Shown: piece after piece, positions 34,304 to 41,966 of the stretch
Position numbering within the stretch: the stretch's first letter is position 1
How the letters are laid out: every line of letters begins with the position of its first letter
From: an uncultured SAR86 cluster bacterium
GTDB taxonomy: Bacteria > Pseudomonadota > Gammaproteobacteria > Magnimaribacterales > D2472
Length of the DNA stretch: 64,000 nt
NCBI GenBank assembly: GCA_902518715.1
Contig: CABYHU010000001.1
Span: 62,001 to 126,000 of the forward strand
Reading direction: 5' to 3'
Program-made: the position numbers and the translations under genes
Notes under the pieces: generated by a model
What the model saw: the letters and a program-made list of their open reading frames with translations, nothing else
What the model was told of the DNA's origin: nothing
Database searches by the model: none

Positions 34304-35145
34304 TGGGTCGTATCGTCAGTGTATTTAGTGATAAGCATATATTGTTCATATGTAAGATTCTCAAATAATACACCTTCAAGTGAAGCTTGATAATTTTGTA
34401 TTTTTTTAGACCACCTTGCAGGTTTAAGGAGTTTTTTATCTTTATAAGCTATTTTATTTAATAAAAATCTTAGAGCTGTTAATCTGGCTATCATTTTATT
34501 ATTTGCATTTATGGATACCCAAGGAGATATATTTGTTGAAGTCTTTTCAAACATTTCCTCTTTGTAAAGTGAGAAAATATCCCACTTAGTTGCAATTCCT
34601 TCATCATTTTTGGAAAGCTTCCAATACTTCAATTCGGATTTCTTTCGTGCATTCATTCTTCTTTTTTGTTGGTCTTGAGAGAGAGAAAAATAGAATTTTA
34701 TAATTTCCATTCCTTTTCCGATTTGTTTTTTTTCCCAGTGATTTACTTCTTTCATAAATTCTAGGTATTGATTTTCTGAACAATAACCCATTACTGGCTC
34801 TGTCAACGCTCTTGTATACCAAGATCTATCAAGAAAAGCTATCTCACCTTTTTTTGGTAAAACCTTGCTCCATCTTTTAAACCAATTACTTGATTCCCAC
34901 TTTGTAGGAATGCCTAAAGCTACATACTTAAAATTTTTCGGCATGAGGTATTCAGAGAAGAATTTAATTGCTGAGCTTTTCCCTGCTGTATCTCTTCCTT
35001 CAAAAACAATACAAATTCTCCTTTCATTTTTAATTACATCTTCTTGCAGTTTAAGAAGTTCAATTTGAAGCCTTCTTTTCTCTAAAGCATAAGCCTTAGG
35101 ATTAAGTCTTTTATAAGCATTAAGATCGAAAGTAATTAAAGACAT
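34300..35145 (-). CDS. ppk2: Polyphosphate kinase 2 family protein
   Basis: 281 residues. Walker A CIVFEGRDTAGKSSAI, then LGIPTKWESSNWFKRW, the Walker B/lid segment FLDRSWYTRALTEPVMG, QQKRRMNAR and ISPWVSINANNKMIARL, all PPK2 (PF03976) signatures. PPK2 transfers phosphate between polyphosphate and nucleotides, usually to make NTP from NDP. The TAGKSS loop differs slightly from the common AAGKGG form. A TATAAT lies 8 nt before ATG, so the mRNA would be leaderless. Co-transcribed with the Ppx-like gene and divergent from a phosphate transporter. Confidence 0.9.
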   Translation of the reverse strand: MSLITFDLNAYKRLNPKAYALEKRRLQIELLKLQEDVIKNERRICIVFEGRDTAGKSSAIKFFSEYLMPKNFKYVALGIPTKWESSNWFKRWSKVLPKKGEIAFLDRSWYTRALTEPVMGYCSENQYLEFMKEVNHWEKKQIGKGMEIIKFYFSLSQDQQKRRMNARKKSELKYWKLSKNDEGIATKWDIFSLYKEEMFEKTSTNISPWVSINANNKMIARLTALRFLLNKIAYKDKKLLKPARWSKKIQNYQASLEGVLFENLTYEQYMLITKYTDDTTQ

Positions 35146-35153
35146 GTTTTTGG

Positions 35154-35159
35154 ATTATA
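35154..35159 (-). promoter_or_regulatory. -10 box of the ppk2-ppx operon
   Basis: TATAAT on the minus strand, ending 8 nt before the PPK2 ATG at 35145. Initiation would fall at or within 2 nt of the start codon. Only a weak -35 (TGTGAA) lies 17 bp upstream. Confidence 0.45.
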
Positions 35160-35223
35160 CTTTTAAGTAAAGAAAATTCACAAAAGTTTCTAAATTTTAA
35201 CAAGAAAAATTATTTATCTGGTG

Positions 35224-35229
35224 TATAGT
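35224..35229 (+). promoter_or_regulatory. -10 box of the phosphate transporter gene
   Basis: TATAGT ends 8 nt before ATG 35238, again predicting a leaderless or near-leaderless message, and no Shine-Dalgarno is present. Confidence 0.35.
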
Positions 35230-35237
35230 TCTTCAAT

Positions 35238-36503
35238 ATGGATTTCTTAACAGATGCATCCTTTTTATATATAGCTCTTGCCTGCATTGCTGGACTCTTC
35301 ATGGCATGGGGTATTGGTGCTAATGATGTTGCGAACGCAATGGGTACCTCTGTTGGTAGCAAAGCATTAACAATAACTAGTGCAGTAATTCTTGCTTCAA
35401 TTTTTGAATTTTTAGGAGCATTTCTTGCCGGTGGTGAAGTTACATCTACAATACGCAAAGGTATTGTAGATCCTCAGCTTTACAATGATAACCCAGAGAT
35501 ATTTATTGTTGGAATGCTTTCGAGTCTTCTTGCGGCAGGTTCATGGTTGCTAATTGCTTCTTATAGAGGCTGGCCAGTTTCAACAACTCACTCTATAGTG
35601 GGTGCAATTGTCGGGTTTGCTTTAATTACTAAAGGCCTTAATTCAGTTTCATGGGGGGTTGTCGGTAATATTGCCGCTAGCTGGGTAACTTCTCCATTAG
35701 TGTCAGCAACTCTTGCAATATTAATATATTTCTCAGCAAAAAAACTCATTCTTGAAAAAGCTGATCAGGTTACCGCAGCTGTAAGAATAATTCCATTTTA
35801 TGCAGCACTTGTAACTTTTGTAATTTGTTTAGTAACAGCTAAAAAGGGACTAAAGTATGTGGGTTTTCAATGGACTGATCAGGAAGTATTCATCTTCTCT
35901 GCAATTCTTTCATCTTTTATTTTAATAATTTCAAGTATCACTCTTAACCTAAAAAAAGAATTACTTTTAGATAAAAATAATGATTTTGGTGGGGTTGAAG
36001 CTGCTTTTGCATTTTTGATGGTGATTACAGCTTGCAGCGTTGCTTTTGCTCATGGATCAAATGATGTTGCAAATGCTATTGGACCGGTAGCCGCTATTGT
36101 TTCGACAGTTAATTCAGAAAATCAAATTTTGACAACCTCTATGACGCCTCCATGGATTTTATTTTTAGGAGCTATAGGAATTGTTATTGGATTAGCCACA
36201 CTCGGCTATAGAGTAATGCAAACTGTAGGTGAAAAAATTACCACGTTGACACCCTCAATGGGCTTTTCTGCAGAAATGGCAACCTCAGTAACTGTAATAT
36301 TAGCCAGTTTCATTGGATTCCCGATATCTACAACCCATACTCTTGTAGGAGCTGTTATTGGAGTCGGAATTGCTAAATCAGTATCAAAAGTTGATTTCTA
36401 TCAGGTTTTAAAGATAGTTATCTCTTGGGTGGTAACAATTCCCACAGGTGCAATTTTTACAATTGCTTTTTACGTATTTCTTAGGTTTATTTTGTTCGTA
36501 TAG
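35238..36503 (+). CDS. pit: PiT family inorganic phosphate transporter
   Basis: 421 residues, about ten membrane segments. The two inverted PiT signatures are clear: WGIGANDVANAMGTSVGSKAL near residue 25 and FAHGSNDVANAIGPVAAI near 270, each followed by a GWPVSTTHSIVGA or GFPISTTHTLVGA motif. It imports phosphate by H+ or Na+ symport with low affinity. Diverges from ppk2-ppx, so imported phosphate could be stored as polyphosphate. The stop lies 1 nt from the stop of the converging TetR gene. Confidence 0.93.
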   Translation: MDFLTDASFLYIALACIAGLFMAWGIGANDVANAMGTSVGSKALTITSAVILASIFEFLGAFLAGGEVTSTIRKGIVDPQLYNDNPEIFIVGMLSSLLAAGSWLLIASYRGWPVSTTHSIVGAIVGFALITKGLNSVSWGVVGNIAASWVTSPLVSATLAILIYFSAKKLILEKADQVTAAVRIIPFYAALVTFVICLVTAKKGLKYVGFQWTDQEVFIFSAILSSFILIISSITLNLKKELLLDKNNDFGGVEAAFAFLMVITACSVAFAHGSNDVANAIGPVAAIVSTVNSENQILTTSMTPPWILFLGAIGIVIGLATLGYRVMQTVGEKITTLTPSMGFSAEMATSVTVILASFIGFPISTTHTLVGAVIGVGIAKSVSKVDFYQVLKIVISWVVTIPTGAIFTIAFYVFLRFILFV

Positions 36504-36504
36504 A

Positions 36505-37089
36505 TTATTGCTTCGCAGTGCATGCAATTAAGTAAGATAGCGATGCCCTGACTGCTTCGTTCTTTCCTATATCATTTAATTCACGATCCATTTTATAGTT
36601 AAGTGATAAAACTGAAATAATAATTTGTGTAAGCACTAAGAATACACCTTTTTCATTAAACATTGAGGGTAGTTCAATATTTGAAGAGACAAATTTATTT
36701 ATTGATTCTGATAAGATAGAGAGAGAGTTAATTTGAGATCCAAAAACTGAACTATCAAGAATAAGTTTTTTTGCTGGTGAGGATTCATTAAAATATTTAA
36801 TTAATGAAGTAACCAACTCATTTAAGATATTTTGAAGTTCATTTGATTCAGGCTTCTGGCTATTTGAATTTATAAATAATGAACTTTCTTTTATTAATTC
36901 GTTTTGCAAATATGACTTTATATGATCTGGAGTCGGAAAAAATTTATATGTAGAAGTTCTTTTAAGATTAGACATTTCGGAAATTCTAGCAATTGTTATA
37001 TCGGCAACTTCGCCATGTTCCAATATTAATTTTGCAGTTGATATGATTTTGTCAACTCTATCTTTACTTCTTTTTTGCTTTGCAATCAT
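36505..37089 (-). CDS. TetR family transcriptional regulator
   Basis: 194 residues. N-terminal helix-turn-helix (~10-60): RVDKIISTAKLILEHG, ITIARISEMSNLKRTSTYKFF, a typical TetR DNA-binding block. The ligand-binding part (~70-194) is helical and not assignable. It lies divergent from a TonB receptor-phytase unit and may regulate it or itself; I see no perfect dyad in the 131-bp gap that would confirm that. Confidence 0.8.
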   Translation of the reverse strand: MIAKQKRSKDRVDKIISTAKLILEHGEVADITIARISEMSNLKRTSTYKFFPTPDHIKSYLQNELIKESSLFINSNSQKPESNELQNILNELVTSLIKYFNESSPAKKLILDSSVFGSQINSLSILSESINKFVSSNIELPSMFNEKGVFLVLTQIIISVLSLNYKMDRELNDIGKNEAVRASLSYLIACTAKQ

Positions 37090-37158
37090 AAAAAAATAGA
37101 CAAATGTTAAATAAAATATAATTATTACAAAAAAAAACTTCTATATAAAGTCGGATTC

Positions 37159-37195
37159 TTGTAACAGTTTTGTAACATTAGAAAACTAGTATAAA
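37159..37195 (+). promoter_or_regulatory. Pho-box-like direct repeat plus -10 ahead of receptor/phytase genes
   Basis: TTGTAACAGTT (37159-37169) and TTGTAACATTA (37170-37180) form a tandem repeat with exact 11-bp spacing, the layout of PhoB sites (CTGTCAT, 4-bp spacer, CTGTCAC). TATAAA follows at 37190-37195, close to the spacing in PhoB-activated promoters where the box replaces -35. A GAGGA Shine-Dalgarno precedes ATG 37221. The core TGTAAC deviates from the enteric TGTCAT. Confidence 0.5.
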
Positions 37196-37220
37196 AATGT
37201 TTTAAATTTGAGGACATCTA

Positions 37221-39734
37221 ATGAAACATTTTTCTATTTTATTCACAATTTTATTTATACCTTTTTTAATTTCTCAAGAAGAGGTTGAAGAGGTGGTTGT
37301 TGTTGGCACAAAAGCCAGTATTATCTCAGCTATTGAAAAGCAGAGGGAATCTAATCAGATTGTATCTGTTGTTGATTCTGATGCATTGGGTGAATTTCCT
37401 GATACAACCGCGGCAGAAGCATTAAGAAGGATTTCAGGTATTTCGGTTGAAAACGATCAAGGTGAAGGCAGGTATGTAACTATCAGAGGTTTATCTGGAG
37501 ATTTAAATACAATCGCTGTTAATGGAGCATTAGTTCCAGCTCCTGAAGGAGGAAGGAAGGTAATGCTTGATGGTCTTCCAACAGAACTTCTAGACTCAAT
37601 TGAAGTTTATAAGTCTTTGACACCAGATCAAGATGCAGATTCTATTGGTGGTAGAGTTGAATTTAATACTAAAAGTGCCCTGGATTTGGATGGAGTTTAT
37701 TTTAAAGTAAAAGCTAATACATTTTGGAATGAACAAATCTCAAATAGTAATAACCCTAAATTCTCTGTGACATATGGAGATATGATCTCTGAAAATGTTG
37801 GACATATTATTGGTTTTACTTCTTCAGAAAAACAAATTGAAACTTTCAACAATGAGACAGGTTTCCCTGCTTGGGATCTATTTGATAATGGTAACTATGC
37901 AATAGCTGACGATTTTGAAAGTAGATATTATGATTTAACACGAGAGAGATTAGGCCTAACATATGATATTGATTATCGATTAAATGACGAGACTTCATTA
38001 TTCGCAAATATACTTTGGAATGAGTACGTGGACGATGAGTTAAGGTACAAAGATGAATACAGAATGAGGGATGATCAAACTGATGTCACAGCTACAGGAA
38101 GCACAATCACTGAAATAAGAAGAGATGCTGAAGTAAGGGTAAGAGAAGAAGTACGAACAATAAGAACCTTTATTCTTGGCGGAAATACTATAACCAATGG
38201 TTGGGACACAGAGTTTGCTTTTACTAGTTCATTTGCTGAAGAAGATGATACAGATAATGTCGATGCTAAGTTTAGAAGTAGCACCTTTGATGCTGATGAT
38301 TGTGGGGGCCCATGTGGATATTTTGACTATAGTGACCCAAAGAGACCTTACATGGTTTTAACTGAAGGCGCACAAGCTATTTATGATCCTTCTGAACTAG
38401 GCGTTGATGAAATTGAAGAAGAGGATTCCGTTATACAAGATACTGAATCTTCAATAAAGGTAGATTTTACTAAAGATGGTTTTGAAGTAATGAATACTCC
38501 AACAACAGTAAAATGGGGTCTCAAATACAGTACAAGAGAGAAAGAAAAAAATGTTGAGGGTTATGGATGGGAACCTGACACAACTCAAGCTGATTATAAT
38601 CCTAATTTGACTCCATTGAATTGGCCTTGGCCAACTAGATTTGGACCAATGGCTGATCCAGCAACAATCTATGCATTACAGGGAACGTTTGGACCGTATG
38701 GAACTAGCGATTTTGGGGATGATTATGTATCTGAGGAAGATATTTTTGCATTTTATGGAATGGGTACATTTGAATTTGATAATGCAATTGTAATAGCGGG
38801 TATTAGAGTCGAAGATACTAGCTTTAGCACAATTGGTTATAATGATGGAGATCCTGACGATATTATTTCAGGAAGCAATGATTACACATTTGTCTCACCA
38901 AGCATAAATGTTAAATATTTCCTTAATGACAACACCATTGTCAGAGGTGCTTTTTTTAGAGCTCTTTCAAGACCAGGTTTTGGTGAATCTGCTCCTGTAG
39001 CTGATATCGAACTTGAAGCTGACGGAACTTATGAAGGTGAAATGGGTAATCCTGATCTCGATCCTTATGAGGCTGATAATTTTGATTTAACTATCGAAAG
39101 GTATAGTGACAATGGCGCCGTTTCATTCGGACTATTTAAGAAAAATATAGACAATGCAATTTATCCCCAATTAACTCAAGGTGTTGTTGCAGGTTATAAC
39201 TTTAGTGAACTTCTAACTTATGTTAACAGCGAATCTTCAACTGTTGATGGAATGGAGTTTAACCTTTTCAGAGAGTTTGACTCTCTTCCAGATCCTTTTG
39301 ATGGTCTTTTCATATCTGTAAATATAACTGATATAGACGCTTCGAGTGACATCCCAAGCGATAATGGTGTGTTTACAGTTCCTTTTAGAAAATTAGCTGA
39401 TAGAACGAGTAATATTTCAATTGGTTACGATAAAGGAAATATAGATATGAGACTTTCAATGGCCCGAAGAAGTGACTATCTGGACTATTTAGCTGATGAT
39501 GATATTGAGACAACCGTTGAAGATTTAAATTATGATAATATTAGGTTTACTGATGATCATTCACAATTAGACTTTACAGCAAAGTACTATTTGAATGATA
39601 ATCTAACCCTTAAATTTGATCTTATAAATATAAATGATGAACCTGAATACTATTACTGGGGTAACCCATCAAGGCTTTCTCAATATGATGAATACGGTAG
39701 AAGTGCGACAGTTGGTTTCACTTACAAGTATTAA
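37221..39734 (+). CDS. TonB-dependent receptor, phytase partner
   Basis: 837 residues. Signal peptide MKHFSILFTILFIPFLISQ, TonB box EVEEVVVVGTKA, plug with TTAAEALRRISGISVEN, YVTIRGLSGDLNTIAVNG, SIEVYKSLTPDQDADSIGG, then a long barrel ending SATVGFTYKY. The plug signatures match the proteobacterial TonB receptor family common for carbohydrate uptake (TIGR01782-like). Because the phytase gene overlaps its 3' end, an inositol phosphate or a phosphorylated sugar is a plausible ligand; that is inference from context and the Pho-like box. Confidence 0.88.
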   Translation: MKHFSILFTILFIPFLISQEEVEEVVVVGTKASIISAIEKQRESNQIVSVVDSDALGEFPDTTAAEALRRISGISVENDQGEGRYVTIRGLSGDLNTIAVNGALVPAPEGGRKVMLDGLPTELLDSIEVYKSLTPDQDADSIGGRVEFNTKSALDLDGVYFKVKANTFWNEQISNSNNPKFSVTYGDMISENVGHIIGFTSSEKQIETFNNETGFPAWDLFDNGNYAIADDFESRYYDLTRERLGLTYDIDYRLNDETSLFANILWNEYVDDELRYKDEYRMRDDQTDVTATGSTITEIRRDAEVRVREEVRTIRTFILGGNTITNGWDTEFAFTSSFAEEDDTDNVDAKFRSSTFDADDCGGPCGYFDYSDPKRPYMVLTEGAQAIYDPSELGVDEIEEEDSVIQDTESSIKVDFTKDGFEVMNTPTTVKWGLKYSTREKEKNVEGYGWEPDTTQADYNPNLTPLNWPWPTRFGPMADPATIYALQGTFGPYGTSDFGDDYVSEEDIFAFYGMGTFEFDNAIVIAGIRVEDTSFSTIGYNDGDPDDIISGSNDYTFVSPSINVKYFLNDNTIVRGAFFRALSRPGFGESAPVADIELEADGTYEGEMGNPDLDPYEADNFDLTIERYSDNGAVSFGLFKKNIDNAIYPQLTQGVVAGYNFSELLTYVNSESSTVDGMEFNLFREFDSLPDPFDGLFISVNITDIDASSDIPSDNGVFTVPFRKLADRTSNISIGYDKGNIDMRLSMARRSDYLDYLADDDIETTVEDLNYDNIRFTDDHSQLDFTAKYYLNDNLTLKFDLININDEPEYYYWGNPSRLSQYDEYGRSATVGFTYKY

Positions 39735-40815
39735 AAATTATTTTTATCTTAAAAAGGCAAGTTTTATACTTGCCTTTTTCTTATCAGTTTCAATCAATTC
39801 AGAAATTGTTGAGGTTGAGGCAATTTATGAGACACCACCTGTTGTTACTAAGGGTGATGCTGCAGATGATCCTGCAATATGGGTAAATAAGAGTAATCCC
39901 TCAAATTCAATCATCTTTGGTACTGATAAAAAAAGTGGAATTTATAGTTACAACCTTCAAGGGCAAGAACTGAGCTACACAAATCTTGGTAACATTAATA
40001 ACATCGATACAAGAACTATCAATATTGGAGATGATGAGAATGTCTCGGATTTTACTTTCCTTTTTGCATCCAATAGAACATTAGGATCGGTTGATTTATG
40101 GGTATTTGAAGATAATGAAACAAGAGAAAAACTTGAAAATAACTCATGGGAAGTTCCATCAAAACCATCATTTAGAGGCAAATCAGATATTATCGTATAT
40201 GGTATATGTGCTGGAATAGATCCAAAGTATGGATTAGTTGCTTTTTTAACAGAAGATACTGGTCCACGGGTTGAGGTGTGGAACCTAACTGAGAATGGCC
40301 TTGATCTCATAACAACTTTCAATAATGGTGGAGAATCCGAAGGGTGTGTTTATGATGATTTAAATAGGACCCTTTTTATATCAGAAGAAGAGGTAAGAGG
40401 GGTTTTAAAAGCTTATAGACTCGATGATAGTTTTGATTTTTCTGAGCCCTATATTGTTGATTCTAGGGAAGGTCAAATCGGTGGTGATCCAGAGGGCGTA
40501 TCATTATATAAAACACCAAACAATTCAGGTTATTTAATTTTATCCTCTCAGGGAGATAGTAAGTTTAATCTGTATGATAGAAATTATCCTTATGATTACA
40601 TTACAAGTTTTAGAATAGGCTCTTCAAAAAATATAGACAATGTGACTGATACTGATGGTATAGAAACAATCAACTTCAATCTGAGTGAAGAGTATCCAGA
40701 AGGCATTATGATTGCCCAAGATGGTCTTAATAAAGATGGGTATAGAACTAAAAGACAAAACTTCAAAATTGTCTCATTCAAAGATGTTCTTGATGCTTTA
40801 GATGTCATTAGATAA
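39712..40815 (+). CDS. Beta-propeller 3-phytase, exported
   Basis: 367 residues from TTG 39712. Contains DDPAIWVNKSNPSNSIIFG, GTDKKSGIYSYNLQG, ESEGCVYDDLNRTLFISEE and GGDPEGVSLY, all hallmarks of beta-propeller phytase (PF02333), a calcium-dependent six-bladed enzyme that releases phosphate from phytate. The signal sequence is LKKASFILAFFLSVSINS. There is no ATG or GTG between the receptor stop and the signal peptide; TTG 39712, 23 nt inside the receptor gene, is my choice, with ATT 39730 as an outside alternative. A terminator-like hairpin lies in the signal-peptide codons (39751-39779). Confidence 0.82.
   Translation: MVSLTSIKNYFYLKKASFILAFFLSVSINSEIVEVEAIYETPPVVTKGDAADDPAIWVNKSNPSNSIIFGTDKKSGIYSYNLQGQELSYTNLGNINNIDTRTINIGDDENVSDFTFLFASNRTLGSVDLWVFEDNETREKLENNSWEVPSKPSFRGKSDIIVYGICAGIDPKYGLVAFLTEDTGPRVEVWNLTENGLDLITTFNNGGESEGCVYDDLNRTLFISEEEVRGVLKAYRLDDSFDFSEPYIVDSREGQIGGDPEGVSLYKTPNNSGYLILSSQGDSKFNLYDRNYPYDYITSFRIGSSKNIDNVTDTDGIETINFNLSEEYPEGIMIAQDGLNKDGYRTKRQNFKIVSFKDVLDALDVIR
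39751..39779 (+). terminator. Terminator-like hairpin inside the phytase coding sequence
   Basis: AAAAAGGCAAG (39751-39761) pairs perfectly with CTTGCCTTTTT (39769-39779) around TTTTATA: an 11-bp stem ending in a T tract. It sits 17 nt after the receptor stop and within the phytase signal-peptide codons. It could terminate most receptor transcripts and let translation of phytase relieve it, or fix the phytase:receptor ratio. Confidence 0.7.
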
Positions 40816-41305
40816 CATCCTAGAGTTTATATCGAATAATTTACAATACTCGTATGTATTGATTCTTGTCTTTGCTTTTGCAGAGTCTTTGGTAATCGTC
40901 GGTAGCATACTCTCTAGTGCAATTCTTTTTTCAATCTGTGTATTTCTTTATAACAACAATCTTCTTGATTTATATAGCATAGTTCCTTTAGCTATGATTG
41001 GAGCGCATGCGGGCGATGTTATCAGCTTTGTTTTAGGAAAAAGATTTGGTCCACTGATGCTTGAGACAAAGTTTTTTAAAAAAAGAGAAAGTATTATTGA
41101 GAGAGGAAATAACTTTATTGATAGATTTGGTCAACTTACAGTTGTATTAGGTAGATTTATTCCGGCAATGAGGGCTATTGTTCCATTTTTAATTGGGATG
41201 ACAGGTATGGAATTTATGAAATTCTACAGAGCATCTATTTTAGCTATTTCGATATGGGGTTTTGGCCTTATAATACTCACTACAGGATTAAGCTCAATTT
41301 TATAG
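40802..41305 (+). CDS. DedA family membrane protein
   Basis: 167 residues. Contains FAFAESLVIVGSILSSAIL, GAHAGDVISFVLGKRFG and the DedA block GRFIPAMRAIVPFLIGMTGM, with several membrane helices (SNARE-associated domain, PF09335). The family is linked to phospholipid (undecaprenyl- or other lipid-phosphate) flipping and envelope integrity. Overlaps the phytase gene by 14 nt. Shorter than E. coli DedA proteins (~220), mainly at the C-terminus. Confidence 0.8.
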   Translation: MSLDNILEFISNNLQYSYVLILVFAFAESLVIVGSILSSAILFSICVFLYNNNLLDLYSIVPLAMIGAHAGDVISFVLGKRFGPLMLETKFFKKRESIIERGNNFIDRFGQLTVVLGRFIPAMRAIVPFLIGMTGMEFMKFYRASILAISIWGFGLIILTTGLSSIL

Positions 41306-41312
41306 ATTTATT

Positions 41313-41504
41313 ATGATTCAAATATTAATACTTACCGCATCACTCTTAGCCATTACATTTTTTATAATTAATTTAGTAAAAGCTAAAAGAAATGGAAGGC
41401 TAACGGCATTCTTAAGAGATCTTTTAGTAATTTTTCTAGGTCTCGTTATGACCGCAGGAATTTTTTATATTGCTATTAGGGTTCTGCCAAGAGTCTTCAT
41501 GTAA
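41313..41504 (+). CDS. Small two-helix membrane protein
   Basis: 63 residues with two hydrophobic segments (~3-22 and ~37-57) joined by a basic loop KAKRNGRLTAFLRD. Its topology recalls the twin-transmembrane DUF2909 proteins, but I see no firm match. It lies 7 nt after the DedA gene and 2 nt before the HIT gene, so it is part of a compact operon. Confidence 0.55.
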   Translation: MIQILILTASLLAITFFIINLVKAKRNGRLTAFLRDLLVIFLGLVMTAGIFYIAIRVLPRVFM

Positions 41505-41506
41505 GT

Positions 41507-41842
41507 ATGACCATCTTTAAAAAAATTATCGATAAAGAAATACCGACAGATATTTTATATGAGGATGATTTTTGCATAGCTTTTAATGATATTAATCCTC
41601 AAGCTCCTATTCATATTTTAATAATCCCCAAAAAAGAAATTCCTCAACTATCTTTATCAGATGACAATGATAGTGAATTGTTAGGAAAGCTTCTTATTGC
41701 CGCCAATAAAATAGCGGAAGATCATGACACAAAAGATGCTTTTAGGATTGTTATCAATAATGGTGCGAAAGCCGGACAGTCAGTCTTTCATCTTCACTTA
41801 CATCTGCTGGCTGGAAGACCACTTTCGTGGCCACCGGGGTAG
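41507..41842 (+). CDS. hinT: HIT family nucleotide hydrolase (HinT-like)
   Basis: 111 residues. CIAFNDINPQAPIHILIIPK and the catalytic histidine triad QSVFHLHLHLLAGRPLSWPPG mark HinT, a purine nucleoside phosphoramidase of the cytoplasm. Length is normal. Its stop abuts the stop of a tiny converging ORF. Confidence 0.92.
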   Translation: MTIFKKIIDKEIPTDILYEDDFCIAFNDINPQAPIHILIIPKKEIPQLSLSDDNDSELLGKLLIAANKIAEDHDTKDAFRIVINNGAKAGQSVFHLHLHLLAGRPLSWPPG

Positions 41843-41950
41843 TTACATATATATACTATAAAAATATGAGCCAACACCAAGAAGAAAAACTAATAGTGCT
41901 ATGCCAACCAAAAAGAATGTTGCGAACTTCGTTGTTTCGTTATCGTTCAT
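41843..41950 (-). CDS. 35-residue single-pass membrane protein
   Basis: ATG at 41950 on the minus strand opens a frame MNDNETTKFATFFLVGIALL and then VFLLGVGSYFYSIYM: a short acidic N-terminus, one ~22-residue hydrophobic helix and an aromatic end. Its stop is directly adjacent to the stop of hinT, and it fills the otherwise empty gap before the UMF1 transporter. It resembles small respiratory or transporter accessory subunits in shape only. No homology is recognised. Confidence 0.4.
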   Translation of the reverse strand: MNDNETTKFATFFLVGIALLVFLLGVGSYFYSIYM

Positions 41951-41966
41951 ATTTAATTAAAGAATT

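Noticed and set aside
39634-39711. Earlier ATG start for phytase inside the receptor gene
   Set aside because: It would put about 26 non-signal residues before the signal peptide and lengthen the overlap to 100 nt; a later TTG gives a more normal signal sequence.
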